Below are positions 34,771 through 44,567 of a stretch of 64,000 nucleotides of DNA, piece after piece. The position numbers and the translations under genes were made by a program. Origin of the DNA: Vibrio sp. LaRot3 (GTDB taxonomy: Bacteria; Pseudomonadota; Gammaproteobacteria; Enterobacterales; Vibrionaceae); NCBI RefSeq assembly GCF_027587025.1, contig NZ_JAPPTI010000001.1:744001-808000 (forward strand), given 5' to 3'. The number at the start of each line of letters is the position of its first letter. Within the stretch, counting starts at the first letter, position 1. The notes beneath the pieces were generated by a model that searched no databases, was not told the DNA's origin, and was given only the letters and a program-made list of their open reading frames with translations.

Positions 34771-35913
34771 TTACTCAACCAGAGCGCTGAGTTTTTCTTT
34801 GCGATAACTTAGCGCCGCAATCATTACCCATACGATGGCTTGTAACCATAACTGAGTGTAGCCAACTTTGATTTGCCCCCACTCTGCACCCATTTGATTG
34901 AGCGCTAAAAAGCTTTGAATAGCAGGCGTGCTCGGGAACAAATTCGAAATGAACACAATTGGGTAGGGGATCGCTTCTATTGGCCAAATAAAACCGGCGC
35001 TAAAAATGAGAGGCATAGAGCTGATCAGCACAATCAAAGTAACCAGTTCTCGGCGCGGGACGATTGACGCTAGCCATATGCCAATTGCGCTCGAGGCAAT
35101 CAAAAATGGCAGCAATAACGTAAGTAACTCAGTCGCATGGGCTAATTGGCTAATGCCATGTTGGCTAAAGCTTGCGCCAAAGTAGTACATGCTCAGTAGG
35201 TAATAGATCGCTGTTAAAATACTTATACGTACTAGCAGTAATTGGCGAGTAGAAACCGAAGACCAATAGCCCTTACCGTATTTTTGCGTTCCGCCCATCA
35301 GCCCTGCAGCCATTGCCAGAGTTTGCTGTAAGATCAACACGAACACCGCTGGTACGACGTAATCCACGTAACCCATTCTCGGGTTAAAAGTAGGCTTCAG
35401 GTTGAGTTTGGTGGCAGTATATTGCTGTGCTGCTTGAGATAAAGGAGTGCCTTCAATCACAAGTTTACTGACTGTAGTTTGCGCCGCTAGCGTTCCGCCC
35501 GCTTGAGCTAAACCCTCAACAATTGTGCCGTAGACCAAGAAGTAAGAGGCATCGCCCGCGTAGGCTAACTTAGGGCTTTTACCGAGCAAAAGATCCTTAT
35601 AGAAATGCTCAGGAATCACCAAAATTCCACTGATATCTCCCGCAAGGAAGGCTTGCTTCGCACTTTCTATCGTATAGTCACGTTGAACGACAGCCACTTG
35701 CGGCGTGGCATCGACCATACGCTCAAGTTTGTAACTGGTTTGGCTTCCATCAAGGTTAACCACACTTATCTGTTGTTCGCGTGGTGTTTGATGGCTGTAA
35801 GGCATTGGATAGAGGAACGAGTAAAACAGTACGCCACCAAATACGGTTAAGACCACCACTGGATTGGTGAATAGCGCTTTGAGCTCAGATTTTATTAGCT
35901 GAATGAAGGTCAT
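34771..35913 (-). CDS. ABC-2 type transporter permease (second of pair)
   Basis: This permease of about 380 residues has one N-terminal membrane helix (near 20-38), a periplasmic domain of about 130 residues, and five or more C-terminal membrane helices typical of the ABC-2/YhhJ family. Its start overlaps the stop of the upstream permease by four bases (ATGA). No Walker A or B motif is present. It should form a heterodimer with its neighbour. The ATP-binding partner is not in the operon. Confidence 0.88.
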   Translation of the reverse strand: MTFIQLIKSELKALFTNPVVVLTVFGGVLFYSFLYPMPYSHQTPREQQISVVNLDGSQTSYKLERMVDATPQVAVVQRDYTIESAKQAFLAGDISGILVIPEHFYKDLLLGKSPKLAYAGDASYFLVYGTIVEGLAQAGGTLAAQTTVSKLVIEGTPLSQAAQQYTATKLNLKPTFNPRMGYVDYVVPAVFVLILQQTLAMAAGLMGGTQKYGKGYWSSVSTRQLLLVRISILTAIYYLLSMYYFGASFSQHGISQLAHATELLTLLLPFLIASSAIGIWLASIVPRRELVTLIVLISSMPLIFSAGFIWPIEAIPYPIVFISNLFPSTPAIQSFLALNQMGAEWGQIKVGYTQLWLQAIVWVMIAALSYRKEKLSALVE

Positions 35914-37052
35914 ACCAAGGGTTCTTTGCGTAAGTGTTTTTGAATTAATGCCATACATAGCAGCATGGGGAATAGGTAACCGAGCATTGGCAAAAGCTGA
36001 ACCAGTGCATGATGCGCTGATGCGCCATAACTTACTTGACCAACCTGTAGCTCAATATAGTGGCTAATAGGCAGTAAGCTACGCCAAAATTGGGCGAAGC
36101 CGTTCATATCGGTTACCGGGAAAGTAATGCCCATGAAAGCAAAGCTCGGGGCGGTAAATGCGCCAGCAAAACTCATGGCTCTTGCGGCATCAAGGGTCAT
36201 AAAAAAGAAAAAGCTGCCCATGATGACGCAGGCGAGGGTGGTGACCACGATTCCTATGGTAAGCCACGCTAAGCTGCCATTGATAGGCCAATCGAACCCT
36301 TGATAGAACCAAACTAAGAAAGCGAACCCTTGTAAGGCAAACACAGGCAAGTACGGCGCTAAAGTGATGACCAATCGTCGATAAGGTTGCTTACCTAACC
36401 AATTGGTTAAGCCGCGTTGACGTAAGTTTGCTGCCAGGATAAGAATCGTCGATACCACCACGGTAATTTGCCATAGCGCAGGGATAACGGCTGAGACCAA
36501 AAACTGGGCGTAGTCACTATTTAGGTTGAACAGCGGGGTAATTTGGCTGCGAATGGGTACTGCCTTGGCCATCGCGGATGAAAGGGTTTGATTGCCATGA
36601 CTTAGTTGTGAAAAAGTCGATATCTGGGCATTGAAAGTCGCTTGAGATTGCAAAAATGCAGAGTTGAGTAGCTTACCGATCAAGATGGCTTGGCTGTTGT
36701 AAAAAACACTGACTTGGGGCGCTAATTGTTTAAGCACATCTTGCTCAAAGTTGGCAGGGATGATGGCATAAGCGTAAATATCCCCTTCAACCAGCGCGTT
36801 TTTGGCTTGCTCAATACTCTGATATGAGGCTGTCACCGCCATCGTAGGGCTCGCGTCGTAGTAGCGGATCAAGGTTTGCGACAACGCGCTGGGCGCAAGG
36901 TTAACCACGCCAACAGGCAGGTTACGGGCAATACCTTGCGAGAATATTGCCCAAATCGAAACACTGAGTAGGATTGGTACCCAAGTTAGGCACGACAATA
37001 ACCATTTGTCGCGCCTTAAAATGTTCCACTGTGAATCGTTGCTGAAGGTCAT
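35910..37052 (-). CDS. ABC-2 type transporter permease (first of pair)
   Basis: The 380-residue protein has the same layout as the following gene: an N-terminal helix near 20-38 (LSCLTWVPILLSVSIWAIFSQ), a periplasmic domain, and a C-terminal helix bundle. The two differ clearly in sequence. It overlaps the HlyD gene by four bases. It is part of a tripartite-exporter operon with adaptor and outer-membrane channel. Confidence 0.88.
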   Translation of the reverse strand: MTFSNDSQWNILRRDKWLLSCLTWVPILLSVSIWAIFSQGIARNLPVGVVNLAPSALSQTLIRYYDASPTMAVTASYQSIEQAKNALVEGDIYAYAIIPANFEQDVLKQLAPQVSVFYNSQAILIGKLLNSAFLQSQATFNAQISTFSQLSHGNQTLSSAMAKAVPIRSQITPLFNLNSDYAQFLVSAVIPALWQITVVVSTILILAANLRQRGLTNWLGKQPYRRLVITLAPYLPVFALQGFAFLVWFYQGFDWPINGSLAWLTIGIVVTTLACVIMGSFFFFMTLDAARAMSFAGAFTAPSFAFMGITFPVTDMNGFAQFWRSLLPISHYIELQVGQVSYGASAHHALVQLLPMLGYLFPMLLCMALIQKHLRKEPLV

Positions 37053-38026
37053 TGAATTTCAACCGCTAAACTCATGCCCATGCGTAACTCAGGTTGTGGC
37101 TGAGTCGGACGCGCTTCAACTTCAAACGTTCTTAGGTCAAAGCCTTGAGAAGCATCGGTTGAACGCCATGTGGCGAAATCACCCATTACGGCGATGTGAT
37201 TCACTTTAAATTCGATCGACTTATCTAGCGCGGGTAAGTAAGCGTTAAACACGCTGCTTTTACTAAAGTGCTTCAACCAATCTTCTCGAACATTAAATAC
37301 AGCCCAAGAATCTTGCGTGTCCACCACGGTCACAACAGGGAAGCCTTGTGGCGCGAGCTCGCCACTTTGCAGCAATACTTGCGACACTTCGCCGTTAAAC
37401 CAGCTTTTAATTTGCGTATCTGCGGCGTAGGCTTCGACCTCTGCTACCGCACCAGCTGCCATCAACGCTTTTTGTGCAGCGGCGAGTTTGGTTTCATCAC
37501 GCGCGCCTTCTTTGGCCATCTGATACATCTGGTAAGCGGCGCTTTGAGTGTATTTTGCTGCTTGCCATTGGGTTTTCGCTTCATCACGTTTCTGTTCGGC
37601 AACCACACCATCTTTATACAGATTGTTTACGCGTAAGTAGGTTTTTTCTAGCAGGTTGGCGGCGGCTTTGGCTTTTTGCCATTGGTCTTTCGCTGCTTGG
37701 ATTTGCTGAGCACGAGCGCCTTTTTCAGCTTCTTTCGCTAAAGCGTCAGCTGCTTTTTCTCCGGCTTTCGCTTGCTCTAGCTTAGCTTCAATTTCTGGGC
37801 TGTGAAGCGTAAAAATGAGCTGGTCTTTTGTTACGATGTCACCTTTTCTCACCAGAACTTGGTCAATTCGGCCAGCAACCTTAGAGGATATGCTGTACTG
37901 CTGAGATTCGATTTGGCCTTGCAAACGAACTGGCTTGGGTTGATATGCTTGATAGAAGCTGTATCCAACCCATGAAGTAATAGCGATTGCGGTGGCTGAA
38001 AGTAACAGTTTTTTAGCGTGTTTCAT
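37049..38026 (-). CDS. HlyD-family membrane-fusion adaptor
   Basis: The 325-residue adaptor has an N-terminal membrane anchor (residues 5-25), split biotinyl-lipoyl halves (SSKVAGRIDQVLVRKGDIV and, near 210, WFNGEVSQVLLQSGELAPQG), and between them an Ala/Lys/Gln-rich alpha-helical hairpin of about 110 residues. It resembles YhiI/EmrA-type adaptors. It lies between the TolC-like gene (one-base overlap) and the permeases and should bridge them. Confidence 0.92.
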   Translation of the reverse strand: MKHAKKLLLSATAIAITSWVGYSFYQAYQPKPVRLQGQIESQQYSISSKVAGRIDQVLVRKGDIVTKDQLIFTLHSPEIEAKLEQAKAGEKAADALAKEAEKGARAQQIQAAKDQWQKAKAAANLLEKTYLRVNNLYKDGVVAEQKRDEAKTQWQAAKYTQSAAYQMYQMAKEGARDETKLAAAQKALMAAGAVAEVEAYAADTQIKSWFNGEVSQVLLQSGELAPQGFPVVTVVDTQDSWAVFNVREDWLKHFSKSSVFNAYLPALDKSIEFKVNHIAVMGDFATWRSTDASQGFDLRTFEVEARPTQPQPELRMGMSLAVEIQ

Positions 38027-39435
38027 TATTGTTCCTTACCGCTTTGGGTTGTCATCGCTTTGTGCTGGTATTGAGGGAAAGTGTCCATTTGGCTTGAAAG
38101 TGCAAGCAGTCTGGAAAGTGAGATGAGATAGTTAAAACTTGCCGCTGAGCGTTGGGTTTGAATACTGGCTAAGTAGAGCTGAGCATCAACAACGTCCGTC
38201 GAGGTTGAAAGCCCTTGAGAGAAGGCTTTTTGTCTCAAGCTAAGGTTCTCTTTTGCTAAGCGTAAGCTAGATTCCAAACCGATGGTTTCTTCTTGTGCTT
38301 GCTGTGCTTCTAAATACGTTTTTTGTACCAGTACCGCAAGGTCTTGCTTAGCTTGGGCTTTAAGGTATTTTACTTGGCTAACAGCACTGTGCGCTGCTTT
38401 AAGTTGCTCACTTCTGCCCGTTGATTCAATCAATGGAATATTCACGCCAACGCCCACCATCCAATCGGGTTTCATTTGCGCAGCAAGCGAGTCATCTTCA
38501 TGCAAGCTGTAATCACCGTACAAATAGACCTCAGGGTAGAACTTGCCTTTTTCCGCCTTAATTAAGCTATGCGCTTGTTTCTCTTTGGCATCTAACAGTG
38601 AAAGCCCCGGGTAGGTTGTTAGAGTCTGATCAACGAAGGTGCTTAGTGCAGGAAGGTGCTGGTTGATAAATAGCGTGTCTCTTGGCTCTACTGGCTGAGA
38701 TTGGTTAAGAACTTGGGTTAGAGCCGCTTGTGCAATCTCTAAGTTCTTTTGCGCTTTTTTAGTTTCAACTTTGGCTTTGTCTAGCGCAGCTTCTGCTTGC
38801 AAACGTTCTACGCGAGCAATTTGTCCTTGCTGCTCTAACTTGAGGGCGTTGTCTCTGTGTTTGGTTAAACCGCTCTCCACAAGCGTGCGGGTATGTACCA
38901 CTTCTTTTGCAAGCAAAACACTGAAATAGTATTGGCTTAAATCCTCATAGCGAGCTTGAGTCTCCATTGCTAACTCACTGTGCGCTTGCTCTGTTTTGCC
39001 TTGGGCGGCAGATTGAGCCGCGTTGATTCGACCACCCGTGAAGATGGGCCAAATCGCACGAATGGATGAGGTAAAAAGGTCGCGCTCGGTAATGGTGGAG
39101 GTGGTAGAACCTAGTGCCGCAAGAATAGGTGAAAGCTGCGGAGGAAGCGCGGGCAGATGAGCCCCTGTACTGTCGAATAGCTGCTCGCCCGATACTGTCA
39201 CGTCTTGGTCTAGTCTGGTGTAGTTCGCGCCAATGGATAGCTGAGGTAAATCAAGGTTGTCAGTTGCATTTTCTAAATGCTGGTAACGTTCGACGTTAGC
39301 TCGCTGCGCGGCGAGCGAGTTGTTGTCTTGTTGCAACAGTTGCCATGCTTCATCAAAGCTGATTTGCGCAGCATGCGTTGTTGGTATCCATAGACCTAAA
39401 CAACTGACTAATAGTGAGAGTTTACGCAGTTTCAT
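38026..39435 (-). CDS. TolC-family outer-membrane channel of the ABC-2 exporter
   Basis: The 469-residue protein has a signal peptide ending THAA, then two repeated outer-membrane factor domains with long Ala/Gln-rich helices. It is the first gene of the four-gene exporter operon. It is a different protein from the CusC-like and adhesin-locus TolC proteins in this window. Confidence 0.92.
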   Translation of the reverse strand: MKLRKLSLLVSCLGLWIPTTHAAQISFDEAWQLLQQDNNSLAAQRANVERYQHLENATDNLDLPQLSIGANYTRLDQDVTVSGEQLFDSTGAHLPALPPQLSPILAALGSTTSTITERDLFTSSIRAIWPIFTGGRINAAQSAAQGKTEQAHSELAMETQARYEDLSQYYFSVLLAKEVVHTRTLVESGLTKHRDNALKLEQQGQIARVERLQAEAALDKAKVETKKAQKNLEIAQAALTQVLNQSQPVEPRDTLFINQHLPALSTFVDQTLTTYPGLSLLDAKEKQAHSLIKAEKGKFYPEVYLYGDYSLHEDDSLAAQMKPDWMVGVGVNIPLIESTGRSEQLKAAHSAVSQVKYLKAQAKQDLAVLVQKTYLEAQQAQEETIGLESSLRLAKENLSLRQKAFSQGLSTSTDVVDAQLYLASIQTQRSAASFNYLISLSRLLALSSQMDTFPQYQHKAMTTQSGKEQ

Positions 39436-39512
39436 AGCGCGATTCTTATTGATTGCAAAGTTAGAGTATAAACTCTAAAAATATTGCTGACAATGACACT
39501 GAGATTTCAGCA

Positions 39513-39534
39513 AAAAGTGTTATATGACACTTTT
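39513..39534. promoter_or_regulatory. Perfect inverted repeat upstream of the exporter operon
   Basis: AAAAGTGT and ACACTTTT flank a six-base centre, 78 bases upstream of the TolC start. A second TGACACT lies about 20 bases nearer the gene. The layout suits a dimeric repressor operator of the efflux operon. It lies in a 306-base gap that otherwise holds only AT-rich sequence and the HD-GYP gene's ribosome site. Confidence 0.5.
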
Positions 39535-39741
39535 GTTACAATTGGTATTAAGTTTTAGGAGATGTTGTGTTGAACTTTTGTGCATACGGTTCAATACTGA
39601 ATTAGTTCTATAGTTATGAATATGGTCTGATATGGATGTGTAGGCCAAAGATGTATCACTAGCTCGGAAAATATAAAAAATAACAGCGAGTTTAGTGCAA
39701 TAAAGAACCTCCCGAAAAGATGCCAAAGGAGGGCATAGTTG

Positions 39742-42700
39742 ATGACCCAAACGTCAAGTTCGGCTCGAAAGTTTTCTATTCGCTTTACTGTCGGTAGCAT
39801 GTTTATATTCGCTACTGTATTAACCGCCACCTTCGCGATCAGTTTGCAATACTATTTTGGTCGCCAAATGTCTGAAGAGCATGTGCTATCGAAGTTAACG
39901 ATGGCCAGTGCTGAGATCAGTGAGTACATTCAGCAAATTGAAGTGAATGCGACAAGCAGCGCCCGTATATTGCGTAGCGTTTCTGTTGCCGCAGGGCATC
40001 AGTTTAGTGAGGAAGATATACGTGATATTTTTGTTCAAGTGCTCTCCGATAATCCACTTTTTTATAGCCTATATTACGGCAATGAATTTGAAGACTTTTA
40101 TCAGATAATCAATTTGGAATCGTCGCCCATTGTGCGCGAGCGGATTATGGCATCCGAGCAAGATCGTTGGGTGATCATAAAAATAAAGAGCGAGCGAGGA
40201 GAACGAATTCGCACCACGGAATACTTTACCGACTCGTTTGAGCGTACCCGCGTGACTTCCGAAAGTAGCAATTATTATCCTACTCAGCGGCCTTGGTTTT
40301 CTTCCGCCGACGAATCTGAAGTCTTTAAAACCGAACCTTACCTATTCAAACACCTTAAGATCACCGGACAAACCTATTCAACCCGCAGTAATAATATAGT
40401 GATTGGGGTTGATATCGTTCTCTCTTCTGTCAGCTCAAAAATCAGTTCTGAAGCGTTGGGCATCGATGAAAATACAGGCATCGAAGCATTCTTGTTTACA
40501 CAAAGTGGTGAAGTGATTGCATCCAATCAACCTCAGCAGGCGCAAATTAAGATCCCGCGCTCAGAGCCTCTCGAATTGTCTGCTGATCAACGAGCCTTAA
40601 TCGACGCGCTTCCGCCGTTAAAAGTATCGAACCAAAATGCATGGGGGCCTTACGATTTTGCCAACGCAGGAGAGCCTCAGGGTTATTCGATCGAGCTGTT
40701 AGAAGTCGTGAGTAAGATGACCGGAATAACGTTTGAGTTTGTGAACGGCTTTAGTTCGCAGCAGTTGGTGAAGCGTTTTGAAAATGGCGAACTTGACGTT
40801 ATTCATTCGGCAACCAGTTTAACCAATGGTCACTCCGCTGATCGGGTAAGGCTTTATTCTGCACCTTTGGGTGTGAGTGCTTTAGCTAAACATGAACTGC
40901 CAGTCAGTGGGCTCGAACTGCGAAAATACAAAGTAGCGGTGGTCAGAGGGCGGGGCGTTGAGACGCTGCTGCATCAGCTGTATCCATCGACGAACATTGT
41001 TGGTGTCGATTCATTTGAGCAAGCCAGTGAAGCATTGCTCAGTGGTAAGGTTCGTTATGTTGTCGACGGCTATTTAAGCTTGGCAGAAATGCGCGGGGTA
41101 AGTAACAGTGATGCGTTTTCAGTCGGCAAATTGATTGATTTAGAAACCGTCCCATTTTACCTGTTTGTTCAACCTCAATATGCCCAAGTGGTTCCTATTA
41201 TCCGCGAGGCTTTGCAAAAAGTGACGCCGTTGCAACATAAGGCATTGCAGAGTAAATGGTTAGACCAAAATGTCTCCCGTGGCGGTTTTGTTCCTTATTC
41301 AGACCTTTATCAAATGGCGCAAAACAATGCTCAGCACAACCGTGTCATTCAATTGGGAAATAATGAGCAGTTCTTTTATGTTACGCCTGTTTCAAGCAGT
41401 GGTTCGCGTGAATACTTCGCGGTTGTCATCCCAAGCGAGGTGATCACTCATCAAGTGATCGCTAGGTTGATGAAGTCCGTCGGTTTTACTGTGTTGGTTA
41501 TGATGGTGTTTCTGCCGGTAGCGTGGTTATTTGGCTCGCCAATTGTTAGGCCAATTACCCGTTTGCGAGGGGAAACACTGAAAATTAAACAGCGCCGTTT
41601 TAAAGCGGTGACGGGGGTTGAATCTCGGATCAAAGAAGTGCACGAACTGTCTGTTTCAATGCGCGAGATGGTGCAAGAAATTGAGCGTCATCAGCAAGAG
41701 CGTGAAGCATTCGTCGAAGCGTTTATCCGTCTAATTGCGCAAGCGATCGATGATAAGTCGCCTTATACCGCGGGTCACTGTAATCGTGTTCCAGAGCTAG
41801 GGATGATGTTGGCGCAAATCGCTGAAGATTCAAACGATAGCAAGTTCAAAGATTTCCGCTTCGCCAATGATGATGAACGAAGGGAGTTTAGAATTGCAGC
41901 GTGGCTACATGATTGCGGTAAGATTACCACGCCAGAGCATGTGGTAGATAAAGGCACTAAGTTAGAGGCGAACTACAATCGGATTCATGAGATTCGCACG
42001 CGCTTTGAAGTGTTGTGGCGTGATGCCGAAATCGAATATTTGCGTAGTGTGATGCATGGTGACGTTGATAAGGCGCAAGCGTTTGAAACATGGCACCAAA
42101 AACAGGCTCAATTGCAGCAAGACTTTGAGTTTATAGCCAACGCCAATATCGGTGGCGAGTTTATGAGCGACGACAAAGTTGAGCGAATTAAACACATTGC
42201 GAGTCAAACATGGATGCGTCACTTTGATAATCGACTTGGGTTATCACCGTGTGAGGAACTGACCCGAGTGCCAAATCAAGGTCCATTACCGATTGAAGAG
42301 TCTCTGCTATCTGATAGGCCTGAACACATCATTCATCGCGTGAGACCAATGGAGTTTGACCCGAACCATGGCATTAAAATGGATGTGCCAGAGCATCAAT
42401 ACAATTATGGAGAAATCTACAACTTGTCGATTTCTCGAGGCACATTAACCGCTGAAGACAGGTTCAAAATCAATGAGCACATGATCAGTGGCATCAAGAT
42501 GCTTGAAGCGTTGCCTTTCCCGCCTGAACTGTCTCGAGTTCCGCGTTATGCTTCTACTCACCATGAAACCCTCGATGGTAAAGGTTATCCGCGTAAATTG
42601 ACCGCGGAGCAATTGTCCATTCCCGAGAGGATATTGGTTATTGCGGATGTGTTTGAAGCGCTCACCGCGGCAGATAGACCATATAAAAAGGCCAAGCCAC

Positions 42701-42879
42701 TCAGTGTTGCGATTGATATTTTGCACCACATGGCGAATGACAACCACATAGACAAAGATTTGTTCCAGCTGTTCTTAACCAGTGGAGGCTTTAAGAAGTA
42801 CGCGGATAAGTACCTACCGCCAGAGCAGATTGATGAGGTTGACGTGAGTAAGTACGTCAATACGCCAGTTTCTGCTTAA
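39742..42879 (+). CDS. HD-GYP phosphodiesterase with periplasmic dCache and solute-binding-like sensor domains
   Basis: The 1,045-residue protein should degrade c-di-GMP in response to an external signal. In order it has a membrane helix (about 14-37), a dCache-like domain (40-275), an SBP_bac_3-like domain (about 285-515), a second membrane helix (about 570-597), HAMP (600-650) and HD-GYP (about 655-1010). Catalytic motifs LHDCGK near 723 and HHETLDGKGYP near 939 are intact. About 145 extra residues sit between them compared with a plain HD-GYP domain. AAAGGAGGG lies eight bases before the ATG; a TTG one codon earlier is possible. Confidence 0.9.
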   Translation: MTQTSSSARKFSIRFTVGSMFIFATVLTATFAISLQYYFGRQMSEEHVLSKLTMASAEISEYIQQIEVNATSSARILRSVSVAAGHQFSEEDIRDIFVQVLSDNPLFYSLYYGNEFEDFYQIINLESSPIVRERIMASEQDRWVIIKIKSERGERIRTTEYFTDSFERTRVTSESSNYYPTQRPWFSSADESEVFKTEPYLFKHLKITGQTYSTRSNNIVIGVDIVLSSVSSKISSEALGIDENTGIEAFLFTQSGEVIASNQPQQAQIKIPRSEPLELSADQRALIDALPPLKVSNQNAWGPYDFANAGEPQGYSIELLEVVSKMTGITFEFVNGFSSQQLVKRFENGELDVIHSATSLTNGHSADRVRLYSAPLGVSALAKHELPVSGLELRKYKVAVVRGRGVETLLHQLYPSTNIVGVDSFEQASEALLSGKVRYVVDGYLSLAEMRGVSNSDAFSVGKLIDLETVPFYLFVQPQYAQVVPIIREALQKVTPLQHKALQSKWLDQNVSRGGFVPYSDLYQMAQNNAQHNRVIQLGNNEQFFYVTPVSSSGSREYFAVVIPSEVITHQVIARLMKSVGFTVLVMMVFLPVAWLFGSPIVRPITRLRGETLKIKQRRFKAVTGVESRIKEVHELSVSMREMVQEIERHQQEREAFVEAFIRLIAQAIDDKSPYTAGHCNRVPELGMMLAQIAEDSNDSKFKDFRFANDDERREFRIAAWLHDCGKITTPEHVVDKGTKLEANYNRIHEIRTRFEVLWRDAEIEYLRSVMHGDVDKAQAFETWHQKQAQLQQDFEFIANANIGGEFMSDDKVERIKHIASQTWMRHFDNRLGLSPCEELTRVPNQGPLPIEESLLSDRPEHIIHRVRPMEFDPNHGIKMDVPEHQYNYGEIYNLSISRGTLTAEDRFKINEHMISGIKMLEALPFPPELSRVPRYASTHHETLDGKGYPRKLTAEQLSIPERILVIADVFEALTAADRPYKKAKPLSVAIDILHHMANDNHIDKDLFQLFLTSGGFKKYADKYLPPEQIDEVDVSKYVNTPVSA

Positions 42880-42897
42880 ACTGGTATTTAGAATATG

Positions 42898-42931
42898 CAA
42901 AAGGAGCTCGATGAGCTCCTTTGTTTTTTTA
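42898..42931. terminator. Hairpin terminator after the HD-GYP gene
   Basis: AAGGAGCTC pairs with GAGCTCCTT around GAT, then a run of T. It lies between convergent genes. Confidence 0.85.
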
Positions 42932-42958
42932 AGCAAGTTAACAACGGGTGGCTGGCGA

Positions 42959-43810
42959 CTAACGGCTGTCTACCATCAGTAACTTGGCGTGCTCGTAGGC
43001 GTATTGCATTGCTGTTATCTCATTGCTTTGCGCTAAGAGTTCTTCAACTGTAGGTAGTGCTACGAAGAAAATCAGTGGAGAGCGGTGCATTGGCTGCCAA
43101 GTAGATGCCGCATTGGACTTTTTGTGTACGTTCAAATTGACTGTGAGCACGAGATTGTTTGGGCTCAAGGTACTGCTATTAAACTGCCCCAATGTATGAA
43201 CCGCGCCCCAAAGGCTTTCTAGTGATTTCTCTGCGCCACTTTTTAGGAACAGATCCATTTCCATATCTTGGTTTGAATTCAGTGACTGTATCGTCAAACG
43301 TTGTTCAAATCTTGCGCCTTTATGAAAAGGCAGATAGTTGAGGCCGTTAGCGGCCATCTCGTTGCTTGGCGGACATATTTGGACAGAGTCTTTACTCTGC
43401 TGGCTTGCATATAGTTCGCAGCTAAAGCTTTTCACCAGTTTTTCTACTGATTGATGAAACTGCGGTGTCGCGAGATCGTCAAAGCTTAGGACGGACGCTT
43501 GCTCGAGTTCAGGAAACAGTGAATCCAGCTGCTGATTAATTTCGTTAGTTTCATTCAGTGGTAACCAACGATTATCAGTAATCGCACTGCGAACAACATT
43601 ATAACTTTCGATCAGAACGTCTCCGTCTGATGTGTATGTTGCGTATTTGATGGGTGGATAAGTGAGATGAGATGCGTCGGTTTCTGGATTCGATGAACAT
43701 CCTGTTGCTAAAAGTAGTGCGCCTGTGGTGATGGCGATTAAAGCTCGACGAGTAAAAGTATTGCAGCGTTCCATGTTTTTTACGAAGTTCGAAAATGAAG
43801 TTGGCTTCAT
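42959..43810 (-). CDS. Lipoprotein of unknown function
   Basis: The 283-residue protein has a lipobox LATGC after a hydrophobic segment, so it is probably anchored to the outer membrane. The real start may be the internal Met 13 (MERCNTF), which gives a more usual signal length. The mature part is mixed alpha/beta with two cysteines (SFSCELY, VQICPPS) that could form a disulfide. I do not recognise a family. The 207-base gap on its upstream side shows no clear feature. Confidence 0.7.
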   Translation of the reverse strand: MKPTSFSNFVKNMERCNTFTRRALIAITTGALLLATGCSSNPETDASHLTYPPIKYATYTSDGDVLIESYNVVRSAITDNRWLPLNETNEINQQLDSLFPELEQASVLSFDDLATPQFHQSVEKLVKSFSCELYASQQSKDSVQICPPSNEMAANGLNYLPFHKGARFEQRLTIQSLNSNQDMEMDLFLKSGAEKSLESLWGAVHTLGQFNSSTLSPNNLVLTVNLNVHKKSNAASTWQPMHRSPLIFFVALPTVEELLAQSNEITAMQYAYEHAKLLMVDSR

Positions 43811-44018
43811 GCTAGACCGACCAGCAAGGATTGTCAGCTAGTGCGTGTAATTCCTGCGTCTCAAGCGCACACTTTTGCCTATTCTTTGATTAAATTGCGT
43901 GCAGTTGTAGCATTGAGATAAATGATCGCGGTTCGCTGTTTCGCATCTTTGATGAGATATTGCTGCCGACTTTGAATGTAGCGCGAAAAAAACGTCTCAA
44001 TCTATTGATTGTGCGAGC

Positions 44019-44537
44019 GTGACCACTCAAACTAATGCTTTATTTCACACGCTAGTTACCATGCCAGTACCATTAATTCATCCCGCCCATTGTAATGATT
44101 TGGAAATGCTCAATGATCTGATGTACGAGTTGCATCATGAGCATCATCTTCAAGCGCCCGACAGCTTCAAAACGGCAGAGGAGATTGAGCAGGAAAAAAG
44201 CATCGCGCGATATTTGGATAATCCCGATTGTTTGGTGTTCGTCGCTAAAGTTAGTGATGAGATTGTCGGTTTTATTACTGGCCATTTTTGTGAGTTGATA
44301 TCGACGGTCAGTCAACCAGTGCAAATGGGCAGTGTTGATGAGCTGTATATTAGCCCCAAGTTTCGTGGCCAAGGTATCGCAAGCGCGTTATACCAAACGT
44401 TAGAACAGCGCTTTTGCGAATATGGAGTTAAAGAGGTGTTCGTGGAAGTTTGGCACTTTAATCAGGGTGCGTGTGAGTTTTATTTTGATAGTGGCTTTAG
44501 CCATCATATTCATTGGTTAAGAAAGCCGATTGCTTAA
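44019..44537 (+). CDS. GNAT-family N-acetyltransferase
   Basis: The 172-residue protein has the GNAT acetyl-CoA-binding motif (VDELYISPKFRGQGIASALYQ near 109) and the C-terminal EVWHFNQGACEFYFDSGF. The substrate is not indicated. The frame starts at a GTG with no good ribosome site. An ATG 14 codons later (MPVPLIHPAHCND) fits the family N-terminus equally well. It is followed 30 bases later by the Nudix-PAP2 gene. Confidence 0.88.
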   Translation: MTTQTNALFHTLVTMPVPLIHPAHCNDLEMLNDLMYELHHEHHLQAPDSFKTAEEIEQEKSIARYLDNPDCLVFVAKVSDEIVGFITGHFCELISTVSQPVQMGSVDELYISPKFRGQGIASALYQTLEQRFCEYGVKEVFVEVWHFNQGACEFYFDSGFSHHIHWLRKPIA

Positions 44538-44567
44538 TCAAAACAATCAGTCAGTGAGAAGAGTATT

